The notes below the pieces were generated by a model. That model did not search any database. It saw nothing but the letters and a program-made list of their open reading frames with translations, and had not been told where the DNA came from. Position numbers and translations under genes: made by a program. Shown here in pieces: positions 50,262 to 58,086 of a stretch of 64,000 nt of DNA. The stretch's first letter is position 1, and the number at the start of each line of letters is the position of its first letter. Origin of the DNA: Streptomyces griseosporeus (GTDB lineage Bacteria > Actinomycetota > Actinomycetes > Streptomycetales > Streptomycetaceae). The DNA lies in contig NZ_BNBR01000004.1 in NCBI RefSeq assembly GCF_014656055.1, forward strand, positions 821,081 to 885,080. Direction: 5' to 3'.

Positions 50262-50939
50262 ATGCACAACGAGATTCAGTCGGCGGTGGGTTACGCCCAC
50301 GCCAAGCCGGAGAAGGCGGAGGAGCTGCGTGACCTGCTCGTCTCCTTCGCCGAGCGGTCCCGTGCCGAGGAAGGCTGCCTGGGCAGCTGGATCAACCAGG
50401 ACGCGGGCGACCCCCACCTCTTCGTCTTCTACGAGATCTGGGCGACGCGCAAGGACCTGGCCCGCCACCTGGCGCAGCCGTACATGAAGGAGTTCCTGGC
50501 CGGCCGGGACGAGTACCTGGCCAAGGAGCTGGAGGTGCGCCAGCTGCACCTGGCCGGCCCGGCCCCGGAGCCCGCGGAGCCCGCCGACCCGGCCGAGATG
50601 AACCAGCGGTACCTGGACGCCTACGCCGCCCGCGACATCGACGCGATCATGGCGGTCTACGCGCCCGGCGCCGCGGCCGTCTGGGAGCCCGGCAAGGCGG
50701 TCAGCGGTGCCGAACACCGGGCGGCCGTCGAGGAGTTCCTCAAGCGGGAGCCGAAGCTGTCCGCCGAGGTCCGCGAGAGCTACGTCGTCGGCGACACCGC
50801 CGCGCTCGTCGTCGACTGGAGCATCGAGGTGCCCGGCTCGCCCGAGATGACCGGCACCGGACGCGGGCTGGACGTCCTGCGGCGCAACGCCCGCGGCGAG
50901 TGGCGCTACATCATCACCAACCCGTTCGGGAGCCTGTGA
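50262..50939 (+). CDS. ABM domain fused to a SnoaL/DUF4440-like domain
   Basis: A 225-residue fusion. Residues 1-95 are an ABM domain (VGYAHAKPEKAEELRDLLVSFAERSRAEEGC, FVFYEIWATRKDLARHL). After an E-P-A-rich linker, residues 108-225 are an NTF2-like domain: MNQRYLDAYAARDIDAIMAVY, YAPGAAAVWEPGKAVSG, WRYIITNPFGS. SnoaL-like folds act as polyketide cyclases or hydroxylases. The join suggests two successive steps, such as oxidation then cyclisation or hydration. It starts 10 bp after the SDR and ends 1 bp before the next SDR. Confidence 0.87.
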   Translation: MHNEIQSAVGYAHAKPEKAEELRDLLVSFAERSRAEEGCLGSWINQDAGDPHLFVFYEIWATRKDLARHLAQPYMKEFLAGRDEYLAKELEVRQLHLAGPAPEPAEPADPAEMNQRYLDAYAARDIDAIMAVYAPGAAAVWEPGKAVSGAEHRAAVEEFLKREPKLSAEVRESYVVGDTAALVVDWSIEVPGSPEMTGTGRGLDVLRRNARGEWRYIITNPFGSL

Positions 50940-50940
50940 C

Positions 50941-51729
50941 ATGAGGATCGAAGGCAGCGTGGCCGTCGTCACCGGTGCCGCGAGCGGTATCGGCAAGGCG
51001 ATCGCGGAGCAGCTCGCCCTCGCCGGCGCCCGGGGCGTGGTCGTCTCCGACCTCGACGCCGAGGGCGCCGAGAAGGTGGCCGCCGGCATCGGCAGCGCGG
51101 CGCTGGCCGTCCAGGCCGACGTCGGCGAGGAGGCGTCCGTGCAGGCCCTCGTGGCCCGCGCCCGGGAACGGTTCGGCCAGGTGGACATCTTCGTCTCCAA
51201 CGCCGGACTCACCGTCACGGGCAGCTACGACGCACCGGACGAGGACTGGAAGCGCGCGATGATCGTCAACATGATGTCGCACGTGTACGCCGCGCGTGCG
51301 GTGCTCCCGGCCATGCTGGAGGCCGGCCGGGGCCATCTCGTCCAGACGATCGCCGCGTGCGGTGTCCTCACCGCGTTCGGCGCGGCGCCCTACGTGGTCG
51401 CCAAGCAGGGCGCCGTGGCGTTCGCCGAGTACCTCGCCGTGGAGTACGGCGACCGGGGCATCGGCGTGTCGTGCCTGCTGCCCCAGGCGGTCAACACCCC
51501 GATGCTGGCCGCCAGCGTCAGCAGCAACGAGCAGCTGGCCCAGCTGAAGAAGAACTCCGAGGTGCTGGAGCCGGAGGACGTGGCGCGGGCCGCCCTCGCC
51601 GGCATCGAGGAGAACCGGCTGCACGTCTTCACCCACAAGGGGTCGGCGGAGTCCTTCCGGCAGCGTGCCGCGGACGCCGACGTGTGGGCGGCGCAGATGC
51701 GCGCCATCCGTCACGGCGGCCGCCCCTGA
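50941..51729 (+). CDS. SDR-like protein lacking the catalytic Ser
   Basis: A 262-residue classical SDR. NAD(P) motif VTGAASGIGKAIAEQLA and NAG motif FVSNAGLTV are intact. Tyr151 and Lys155 are present (APYVVAKQG), but the position 13 residues before the Tyr, normally Ser, is Ala138 (QTIAACG). The other SDRs in this cluster keep the Ser. It may work with altered chemistry (for example dehydration or oxidation of an activated substrate) or have a binding role. It is the last gene of this tightly packed run; a 187-bp C-rich gap follows. Confidence 0.85.
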   Translation: MRIEGSVAVVTGAASGIGKAIAEQLALAGARGVVVSDLDAEGAEKVAAGIGSAALAVQADVGEEASVQALVARARERFGQVDIFVSNAGLTVTGSYDAPDEDWKRAMIVNMMSHVYAARAVLPAMLEAGRGHLVQTIAACGVLTAFGAAPYVVAKQGAVAFAEYLAVEYGDRGIGVSCLLPQAVNTPMLAASVSSNEQLAQLKKNSEVLEPEDVARAALAGIEENRLHVFTHKGSAESFRQRAADADVWAAQMRAIRHGGRP

Positions 51730-51916
51730 CGCCTGACCGGGCCCGTCACCCGCGGGTGCGGGGCGCCCACACCGCGCCCCGCACCCGGCCCGCCCCGGCC
51801 CGCCACCCCCTCTCGTCCGGCTCACCGGCCGCCCTCGGCCGGCCCCCGCCCCGGCCGTCCCGCGTCTTTCCGTTTCCCTCGCCGTGCCCGGTTCCTGGCG
51901 CGCAGGAAGGAAAATC

Positions 51917-52498
51917 ATGTCCGAGGAAAACCTTCAGCTGACCGTGATCATCGGTTCCTCCCGTGAGGGCCGCACCGGCCCGGCCGTCGCGCGCTGGTTC
52001 GTCGCGGAGGCCGAGTCCTGTGCCATGTTCGACGTCGACGTCCTGGACCTGGCCGGCGTCGAACTGCCGCTGTCCCTGACCCAGGACCCCGGGTCCGAGT
52101 CGGCCGAGCTGCTCGCCGCGGTCGGGGCACGCCTGGAGTCGGCGGACGCGTTCGTCGTCATCACCCCGGAGTACAACCACAGCTTCACCGCCCCGATGAA
52201 GAACCTGATCGACTGGCACCGCACCCCGTGGCAGGCCAAGCCGATCGGCTTCGTCTCCTACGGCGGCCTCTCCGGCGGTCTGCGCGCCGTGGAGCAGCTG
52301 CGCCAGGTCTTCGCCGAGCTGCACGCCGCCACCATCCGGGACACCGTCAGCTTCCACGGCGTCTGGCAGCACGTCGGCGAGGACGGCGTCCTGCGCGCCC
52401 CCGACGCGGCCGTCCCGGCCAAGGTCATGCTCGAAAAGCTCCAGTGGTGGGCGGCCGCGCTCAAGGACGCCCGCACCCTCCGCCCGTACGCCGCCTGA
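51917..52498 (+). CDS. NAD(P)H-dependent FMN reductase (flavodoxin-like)
   Basis: A 193-residue protein. VIIGSSREGRTGPAVARWFV is the FMN phosphate loop and FVVITPEYNHSFTAPMKNLIDW the conserved GYNHS-type segment of the family. FVSYGGLSGGLRAVEQLR binds the isoalloxazine. It should supply reduced FMN to the two-component flavoenzymes encoded directly downstream (LLM at 52524, acyl-CoA-dehydrogenase-like at 54509). AGGAAGG precedes the ATG. It opens a new operon after a 187-bp gap. Confidence 0.92.
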   Translation: MSEENLQLTVIIGSSREGRTGPAVARWFVAEAESCAMFDVDVLDLAGVELPLSLTQDPGSESAELLAAVGARLESADAFVVITPEYNHSFTAPMKNLIDWHRTPWQAKPIGFVSYGGLSGGLRAVEQLRQVFAELHAATIRDTVSFHGVWQHVGEDGVLRAPDAAVPAKVMLEKLQWWAAALKDARTLRPYAA

Positions 52499-52523
52499 TC
52501 CCCCCGCCCGCCGAGGTCTCCCC

Positions 52524-53873
52524 ATGGACAAGCAGATACGCGTCACCGCCTTCGCCATGAACACCCCGACACACCTGTCGCCGGGCACCTGGCGCCACCC
52601 GGCGAGCCAGGGCCGCCGGTACAAGGACCTGAGTTACTGGACCGACCTGGCCAGGACGCTGGAACGCGGCCTGTTCGACGGGCTGTTCATCGCGGACGTG
52701 CTCGGCGCGTACGACGTGTACGCGGGCACCCCCGACGCGGCGCTGCGCGGAGGCGCCCAGGTCCCGGTGAACGACCCCATGATGCTGGTCTCCGCGATCG
52801 CGCACGTCACGCGGCACCTCGGGATCGCGGTCACCGCCTCCACGTCGTACGAGCACCCCTACCCGTTCGCCCGCCGCATGTCGACGCTGGACCACCTCAC
52901 CGGTGGCCGCGTCGCCTGGAACATCGTCACCTCCTACCTGGACAGCGCCGCCCGCAACATCGGCCTCGACCGGCAGGTCGGACACGACGAGCGGTACGAC
53001 ATCGCGGACGAGTACCTGGAAGTCGTCTACAAGCTGTGGCAGGGCTCCTGGGAGGACGACGCGGTCCGGGCCGACGACCACTACGCGGACCCCGCGAAGA
53101 TCCACCCGATCGCCCACGAAGGCCGCTGGTTCACGGTGCCGGGCATCCACCTGTGCGAGCCGTCCCCACAGCGCACCCCCCTGCTGTTCCAGGCCGGCAC
53201 CTCGCACCGCGGCAAGGACTTCGCCGCGCGGCACGCCGAGGCCGTGTTCGCGGTGGCGCCGGAGGCGGCGATGCTCCGCAAGCAGGTCGAGGACCTGCGC
53301 GGCCGGGTCGCCGCGGCGGGCCGCGACCCGCACGACATCAAGGTGTTCAGCGGGTGCACGGTCATCACCGGCGAGACGGAGGCCGAGGCCCGGGCCAAGT
53401 ACGACGAGTACCGCAGCCACATCGACCCCGAGGGCATGCTCGCGCTGTTCTCCGGCTGGCTCGGCTTCGACCTGTCCCCGTACGGCCTCGACGACCCGGT
53501 GCGGGTGGTGCCCAACCACGCCGTGCAGTCCATCGCCGAGACCCTCGGCCAGGGCGACTGGACCGTGCGCGACCTGCTGGAGCGGCTCGCGCTCGGCCAT
53601 CCGCCGGTGATCGTCGGCGCACCGGACAAGGTCGCCGACGAGATCCAGCAGTGGATCGAGGAGACCGGCGCGGACGGACTGAACCTGGGCCATGTGGTCA
53701 CGCCCTCGACCTACGAGGACTTCGTCGACCTCATCGTGCCCGAACTCCAGCGCCGCGGCGCCTACAAGACGCAGTACGCCGACGGCACGCTGCGCCACAA
53801 GTTCTTCGGCCGCGGGGACCGCCCGGCGCTCACTCACCCCGGTTCCCGGTACACCCACGCGGCGCTCGACTAG
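52524..53873 (+). CDS. FMNH2-dependent monooxygenase, NtaA/SnaA/DszA family
   Basis: A 449-residue LLM enzyme, the length of the NtaA/SnaA/DszA branch. Typical segments are RGLFDGLFIADVLGAYDVY, ASTSYEHPYPFARRMSTLDHLTGGRVAWNIVTS, LFQAGTSHRGKDFAARHAEAVF and IVGAPDKVADEIQQWIEETGADGLN. Members are the oxygenase half of two-component systems and use free FMNH2 to hydroxylate or cleave C-N, C-S or C-C bonds, or do Baeyer-Villiger oxidation. The FMN reductase gene ends 25 bp upstream. Confidence 0.9.
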   Translation: MDKQIRVTAFAMNTPTHLSPGTWRHPASQGRRYKDLSYWTDLARTLERGLFDGLFIADVLGAYDVYAGTPDAALRGGAQVPVNDPMMLVSAIAHVTRHLGIAVTASTSYEHPYPFARRMSTLDHLTGGRVAWNIVTSYLDSAARNIGLDRQVGHDERYDIADEYLEVVYKLWQGSWEDDAVRADDHYADPAKIHPIAHEGRWFTVPGIHLCEPSPQRTPLLFQAGTSHRGKDFAARHAEAVFAVAPEAAMLRKQVEDLRGRVAAAGRDPHDIKVFSGCTVITGETEAEARAKYDEYRSHIDPEGMLALFSGWLGFDLSPYGLDDPVRVVPNHAVQSIAETLGQGDWTVRDLLERLALGHPPVIVGAPDKVADEIQQWIEETGADGLNLGHVVTPSTYEDFVDLIVPELQRRGAYKTQYADGTLRHKFFGRGDRPALTHPGSRYTHAALD

Positions 53874-53882
53874 GGAGAGCAC

Positions 53883-54512
53883 ATGAGTTCCATCAGGGTG
53901 GAGGACGGCTACTTCACGCTGTTCAACATCTTTCACACCGACGGCCCCGAGGCGCAGCAGCTGCTGTTCGACCAGTGGCGCAGCCTGCCGCCGGCGCACA
54001 CCCAGCCGGGTCTGGTCTCGGGCAACTTCCACCGCGGCTTCGACGGCGCCTCGGTGGTCAACTACGCCCAGTGGGAGAGCCGCGCCGCCTACGACGCCTT
54101 CATGAGCGAGCAGGCCACGCGGGGCCGGCTCGGCAGCGCCCTCGCCGTGTCCCGGCTGGACAGCATCGCCTGCGAGGTCGTCCACACCTGGGACCCGGCG
54201 CCCCGGATCTCGCTGGACCAGCCCTGGTACACCGTGGTGGTCGTCGTCAAGTCGGCTCCCGAGGACCAGGCCGAGGTCCTGAAAGAGATGACCTTCGATC
54301 CGCCGGAGCTGGCCGACACCCCGGGGTACGTCTCGCACGCCGTGCACCGGGGCCTGTCCGGCGAACACGTCGTCAAGTACGCCCAGTGGCGGGACGAGGA
54401 GAGCTTCCGCGCCTTCGTGAGCAGGCCGCAGGAGCCGTCCCCGCTGGACGAGCTGTCCGTCGAGGTCGAGCTGTACTTCGGCGAGATCGAGTACATCCGG
54501 GAGCGGTCGTGA
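53883..54512 (+). CDS. Second didomain ABM-like monooxygenase
   Basis: A 209-residue protein with two ABM halves. The first (residues 1-100) includes FTLFNIFHTDGPEAQQLL and GNFHRGFDGASVVNYAQWESRAAYDAF. The second (115-209) includes WYTVVVVVKSAPEDQAEVL and SHAVHRGLSGEHVVKYAQWRDEESFRAF. The parallel V.YAQW.....F cores mark the internal duplication. It resembles ABM enzymes of angucycline clusters that help break or contract ring B. It is 9 bp after the LLM gene, and its stop overlaps the next start by 4 bp. Confidence 0.85.
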   Translation: MSSIRVEDGYFTLFNIFHTDGPEAQQLLFDQWRSLPPAHTQPGLVSGNFHRGFDGASVVNYAQWESRAAYDAFMSEQATRGRLGSALAVSRLDSIACEVVHTWDPAPRISLDQPWYTVVVVVKSAPEDQAEVLKEMTFDPPELADTPGYVSHAVHRGLSGEHVVKYAQWRDEESFRAFVSRPQEPSPLDELSVEVELYFGEIEYIRERS

Positions 54513-55816
54513 CCACCACAGCAACCTGGCCGGACGCGCGGGCGCTGCAGACCGCGGCCGACACGGCCGCCCGGCACGCGGCCGAGGCGGACACCGGCGG
54601 CAGGCTCGCCGACGCCACGGTGCGCGCCCTGGCCGAGGCCGGCTTCACCGCGGGGTTCGCACCCGTCGGGCAGGGCGGTGCCGGGGCCACCTTCACGCGG
54701 ATGACGGACGCGGTGGCGGCGATCGGGGAGGGCTGCACCTCCGCCGCCTGGATCGCCTCGCTCTGGGCGTACAACGGGCGTTTCAGCGCCTACCTGCCCG
54801 AGGAGGGACAGCGGGAGGTCTGGGCCAAGGGGCCGGACACCCGGCTGGTCAGCTCGATGGTCGCGGCCGGCGTCGAGGCCGAGCCCGTGGACGGCGGCTG
54901 GCGGATCTCGGGCAGCTGGCTGTACGTCAGCGGCGTCGAGTTCGCCGACTGGGCGCTGGTCAGCTCGGCGCCCCCGCGCGAGGGCGACCGCACCATCAGG
55001 GTGTTCGCCGTGCCCCGGGACTCCTTCACGTACCGGGAGACCTGGTCGACGCTCGGCATGCGCGCCACCGGCAGCCACACCCTGGTCGTGGAGGAGGCGT
55101 TCGTACCGGAGTACCGGTCGTTCCTCTGGGACGACATGCGGCAGGGGAACCTGCCCGTGCCCGCGGCGAATTCCGGACACGATGGCGCGGACGGCTCGCA
55201 TATACGGCCGAATTCCGGCACGCCTTCCTCGGCAGGCGCGGGATCATTTTCCGGACCGGCCTCCGCGTCGCTTTCCGCTACGCCTTCGGGCTCGGCCACC
55301 GGTCCGCTTTCCGGCGCCGAATCCGGATCGCTTTCCGGTGCGGACGCCGTGTCCGCCGTGCATTCCGCGCCGCTGTTCGCGGTGAACGGACTCACGTTCG
55401 CGGCGCCGATCCTCGGCGCGGCCCGGCAGGCCCTGCGCCTGGTCGAGGAGCATCTCGCCCAGCAGCCCAGCGGGGCACGCGCGGCGGCCCGCGAGTCGCA
55501 CCGGATCGCCCTCGCCCGCGCGGCGGGGGAGATCGACGCGGCGGCGCTGCTGCTGGCCCGGGTCGCCGACACCGCCGACCGGGGCCTGCTCCGGGAGGAC
55601 GGGGTGGCCGTGCGCAGCCACCGCGACAGCACGCTCGCGGTGGAACTCCTCGTCGGCGCGGTGGACCGGCTCTTCCGGGTGACCGGCACCCGGGGGCAGG
55701 CCACCTCCCACGCCATGCAGCGCATCTGGCGGGACGTCCACGGGGCCGGCTCGCACGCCGCGCTCCAGTTCGAGCCGGCGGCCCTCGCCTACACCCAGCG
55801 GCTCGTCGCCGCCTGA
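54509..55816 (+). CDS. Acyl-CoA-dehydrogenase-fold flavin monooxygenase with a Ser-rich insert
   Basis: A 435-residue protein. The N-terminal helical domain (about 1-110), the beta domain (about 115-215: SSMVAAGVEAEPVDGGWRISGSWLYVSG, STLGMRATGSHTLVVEEAFVPE) and the C-terminal helical domain (about 290-435: HAMQRIWRDVHGAGSHAALQFEPA) match FMNH2-dependent hydroxylases of the HsaA/ActVA-Orf5 type. Between the last two, residues about 218-285 are an extra Ser/Gly/Ala-rich stretch encoded by TTCCGG-type repeats. It likely uses FMNH2 from the reductase at 51917. It starts at a GTG overlapping the ABM stop. Confidence 0.87.
   Translation: MTTTATWPDARALQTAADTAARHAAEADTGGRLADATVRALAEAGFTAGFAPVGQGGAGATFTRMTDAVAAIGEGCTSAAWIASLWAYNGRFSAYLPEEGQREVWAKGPDTRLVSSMVAAGVEAEPVDGGWRISGSWLYVSGVEFADWALVSSAPPREGDRTIRVFAVPRDSFTYRETWSTLGMRATGSHTLVVEEAFVPEYRSFLWDDMRQGNLPVPAANSGHDGADGSHIRPNSGTPSSAGAGSFSGPASASLSATPSGSATGPLSGAESGSLSGADAVSAVHSAPLFAVNGLTFAAPILGAARQALRLVEEHLAQQPSGARAAARESHRIALARAAGEIDAAALLLARVADTADRGLLREDGVAVRSHRDSTLAVELLVGAVDRLFRVTGTRGQATSHAMQRIWRDVHGAGSHAALQFEPAALAYTQRLVAA
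55161..55370 (+). repeat. TTCCGG-rich minisatellite encoding a Ser/Gly linker
   Basis: At least five TTCCGG hexamers and several GGATCGCTTTCCGG-like units lie in this 210-bp stretch, which is less GC-rich than the gene around it. The encoded residues (SFSGPASASLSATPSG, then GAESGSLSGAD) are low complexity. The reading frame is kept. Confidence 0.8.
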
Positions 55817-55823
55817 CGCCCGC

Positions 55824-56297
55824 TCAGCCGCCGGGGGAGGCCTGGTCCGGCTCGGCGAAGACCGCCGGCACCTTGTGGTCCAGCACGATCCGGCCGAGCA
55901 GACCGGCCAGCGTGTCGCGCTCGGCCGGATCCAGGCCGGCCGGCAGCTCCTCGATGCGCCGGCAGGCCTCGGTGTAGAAGCGGTCGGCGAGCCGCGCGCC
56001 CCGCGGGGTGAGCGCCACCCGCACCGCGCGGCTGTCCCGCGGGTCCGGCTCACGCCGTACCAGGCCGTTGTTCTCCGTACGGTCCACCAGACCGGTCAGG
56101 CTCGACTTGGCCAGGCCCAGCATCGAGCACAGCTCGCCCATGCCGTAGGGCTGGGCCATCAGGACACACAGCAACTGACCCTGCTGCGGGGTGAGGCCGT
56201 CGTCGCGGGCCGCCTGGGCATACACGGCATGCACCAGGAACGAGGAGCGCACCAGCGCCGCCACCAGCCCCATCCCGCCGTCTTCACGCTTAGCCAC
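55824..56297 (-). CDS. MarR family transcriptional regulator
   Basis: A 157-residue winged-helix repressor. The recognition region reads GMGELCSMLGLAKSSLTGLVDRTE and the wing LVRREPDPRDSRAVRVALTPRG. It is divergent from the FSP1-like flavoprotein gene with 202 bp between them, and convergent with the monooxygenase gene (7 bp apart). MarR proteins usually repress the divergent gene and themselves and release DNA on binding phenolic or quinone ligands, which suits sensing of the pathway product. Candidate operators lie in the shared gap. Confidence 0.92.
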   Translation of the reverse strand: MAKREDGGMGLVAALVRSSFLVHAVYAQAARDDGLTPQQGQLLCVLMAQPYGMGELCSMLGLAKSSLTGLVDRTENNGLVRREPDPRDSRAVRVALTPRGARLADRFYTEACRRIEELPAGLDPAERDTLAGLLGRIVLDHKVPAVFAEPDQASPGG

Positions 56298-56336
56298 GCG
56301 CGCAGCGTACCACGGAAAACCGGGAAAGTTCGCTGC

Positions 56337-56411
56337 CAGAACTATCAGGGATCTGTCAGAAATCCGCTGAACATTTCTCTGTAGTTGCTTAACAAAGATC
56401 TGTAGTTCTTG
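56337..56411. promoter_or_regulatory. Candidate MarR operators in the divergent promoter
   Basis: The AT-rich gap holds two direct copies, TCTGTAGTTGCTT (56378-56390) and TCTGTAGTTCTTG (56399-56411), spaced 21 bp (two helical turns), and an inverted relative, CAGAACTATCAG (56337-56348). The second copy shares 11 bases with the element at 34511 before the PKS operon. Binding by the adjacent MarR protein is inferred from position and symmetry. Confidence 0.55.
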
Positions 56412-56499
56412 AAACTCTCATTGGTTGTGGTTCGTACTGCGAACCAGTACGTTCTCCACTCGAACCCGAAGCTTTTTCCTGGTCTCTGGAGTGTGAATC

Positions 56500-57600
56500 A
56501 TGAGTCGTACAGTCGCTGTCGTCGGCGGTGGCTACGGGGGCGCCGCGGTGGCCAAGGCGCTGGAGTCCGAGGCCGACGTCGTCCTCATCGACCCCCGGGA
56601 CGCGTTCGTGAACGTCGCGGGTTCGCTGCGCGCGGTGACCCAGCCCGACTGGGCGGCCAACATGTTCTACCCGTTCAGCACCCTGCTCACGAAGGGCAAG
56701 CTGGTCCGCGACCGGGCCGTCTCCGTCGACCCCGCCGGCGTCACGCTGTCCTCGGGCGAGCGCGTCGCCGCGGACTACGTCGTCCTGGCCACCGGCTCCA
56801 ACTACCCCTACCCGGCCAACCCCACGGCCGACACGGTCACGGAGGCGCTGGAGGACTTCCGCCGCTCGCACAAGGAGCTGCGCCAGGCCGACAGGATCCT
56901 GATCCTCGGCGCCGGCCCCGTCGGCCTCGAACTCGCCGGTGAGATCAAGGAGATCTGGCCGGACAAGAAGGTCACCATCGTCGACCCGGCCACCGAGCTG
57001 CTGCCCGGCTTCAAGCCCGAGGTGGTCGAGGACCTGCGCGGCCAGCTCGACGCGCTCGGCGTCGAGGTGCGGCTCGGCAACAGCCTGACGGCCCAGCCGG
57101 GCACGGAGGCGGGCGTCGCCGGCTCCTTCACCGTCACCACCACCGACGGCGACGAGATCACCGCCGACGTCTGGTACCGCGCCTACGGCACCACCGTCAA
57201 CAGCGGCTACCTCTCCGACGGCAAGCTCACCACCCTCACCCCGGCCGGCCAGGTCGAGGTGACGGAGAAGCTCAACGTCAAGGGCTACGACCACGTCTAC
57301 GCCATCGGCGACCTGACCGACGTCGCGGAGAACAAGATGGCCGGCTTCGCGATGCAGCACGCCGAGGTCGTCGCCAAGAACATCATCGCCCAGATCAAGG
57401 GCGAGGAGCCGACGGCCACCTACCAGCCGCTGGGCTTCCCGATGATCCTGCTCCCGCTCGGCACCAAGGGTGGCGTGGGCCAGCTGCCCTCGCCGGACGG
57501 CCCGTTCGTCGCCCCGGCCTCCATGGTCTCCGAGTTCAAGGGCAGCGACCTGTTCACCGGCCGCTTCGTCGGCCAGTTCGGCCCCACCGCCGCCTCCTGA
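56500..57600 (+). CDS. NAD(P)H:quinone-type FAD oxidoreductase (NDH-2/FSP1-like)
   Basis: A 366-residue pyridine nucleotide-disulfide-fold flavoprotein. The FAD motif is VAVVGGGYGGAAVAKALE, the NAD(P)H motif ILILGAGPVGLELAGEIKE, and the second FAD motif VYAIGDLTDV. There is no CxxC redox pair, which places it with NDH-2/AIFM2-type enzymes that reduce quinones. It may reduce a quinone intermediate or protect the cell from redox cycling by the product. It is divergent from, and probably repressed by, the MarR gene. A long hairpin follows the stop. Confidence 0.88.
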   Translation: MSRTVAVVGGGYGGAAVAKALESEADVVLIDPRDAFVNVAGSLRAVTQPDWAANMFYPFSTLLTKGKLVRDRAVSVDPAGVTLSSGERVAADYVVLATGSNYPYPANPTADTVTEALEDFRRSHKELRQADRILILGAGPVGLELAGEIKEIWPDKKVTIVDPATELLPGFKPEVVEDLRGQLDALGVEVRLGNSLTAQPGTEAGVAGSFTVTTTDGDEITADVWYRAYGTTVNSGYLSDGKLTTLTPAGQVEVTEKLNVKGYDHVYAIGDLTDVAENKMAGFAMQHAEVVAKNIIAQIKGEEPTATYQPLGFPMILLPLGTKGGVGQLPSPDGPFVAPASMVSEFKGSDLFTGRFVGQFGPTAAS

Positions 57601-57620
57601 TCCGACGCGGCCTCCCGGCC

Positions 57621-57687
57621 CGCCGCGCGAACGCCTCGGGTCCCACTGGAACTTCCCCCGGCCAGTGGACCCGGCGTTCGCGCGGCG
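57621..57687 (+). terminator. Long hairpin after the FSP1-like gene
   Basis: CGCCGCGCGAACGCC (57621-57635) and GGCGTTCGCGCGGCG (57673-57687) are perfect 15-bp arms. The loop contains a second imperfect stem (GGGTCCCACTGG with CCAGTGGACCC), giving a cruciform-like 67-nt structure 21 bp after the stop. A terminator is the simplest reading. Confidence 0.8.
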
Positions 57688-57707
57688 TTCGTGTTTCCCG
57701 TGATCCC

Positions 57708-57733
57708 GGCCGCCGGCATCCACGCCGGCGGCC
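57708..57733 (+). terminator. Second compact hairpin
   Basis: GGCCGCCGGC-ATCCAC-GCCGGCGGCC is a perfect 10-bp stem with a 6-base loop, 20 bp after the first hairpin. It may back up termination or block read-through from the other side. Confidence 0.65.
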
Positions 57734-57820
57734 GTGGTGTGCGCGGCCCGGCCCGTTGCCGTAGCCGGCACCTGACTCAGGCACCTCCGCGCCGCGCCTT
57801 CCAGCCGTAGCCGCGGGCAC

Positions 57821-57885
57821 AGCCGTCGCCATCGCCGCAGCCGTGGCCATCGCCGCAGCCGTCGCCATCGCCGCAGCCGTGGCCC
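57821..57885 (+). repeat. 18-bp tandem repeat (AGCCGTSGCCATCGCCGC, 3.6 copies)
   Basis: Units start at 57821, 57839, 57857 and 57875 (partial) and alternate C/G at position 7. They lie in the non-coding gap about 200 bp before the epsilon-subunit gene. No protein is evident. Confidence 0.85.
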
Positions 57886-58086
57886 GCGGCCTTCCGCCGT
57901 GGTGTCTGCCGCAGCTGTCCGGCCCTTCCGGCGGCTCCTCCGGCCCTTCCGGCCCCCCGGCCCGGCTCCTCCGGCTCCCGGCCCCCTTTGCCCCGGCCCC
58001 GCCGCGCGCATCGTTGCCGTCCGGCAGCTTCCCTCCCCCCACTCATCGGCGTCCCACGCCGCGTCCTCACCTTCCCGGAGACACCC

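Larger units (their letters stand above)
57601..58086. other. 486-bp gap with hairpins and 18-bp repeats
   Basis: This non-coding stretch separates the flavoprotein gene from the carboxylase epsilon gene. It holds, in order, a long imperfect hairpin, a second compact hairpin, an 18-bp tandem array (listed separately) and a C/T-rich leader up to the epsilon ribosome site (CCGGAG at 58075). No frame shows family features. Confidence 0.6.
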
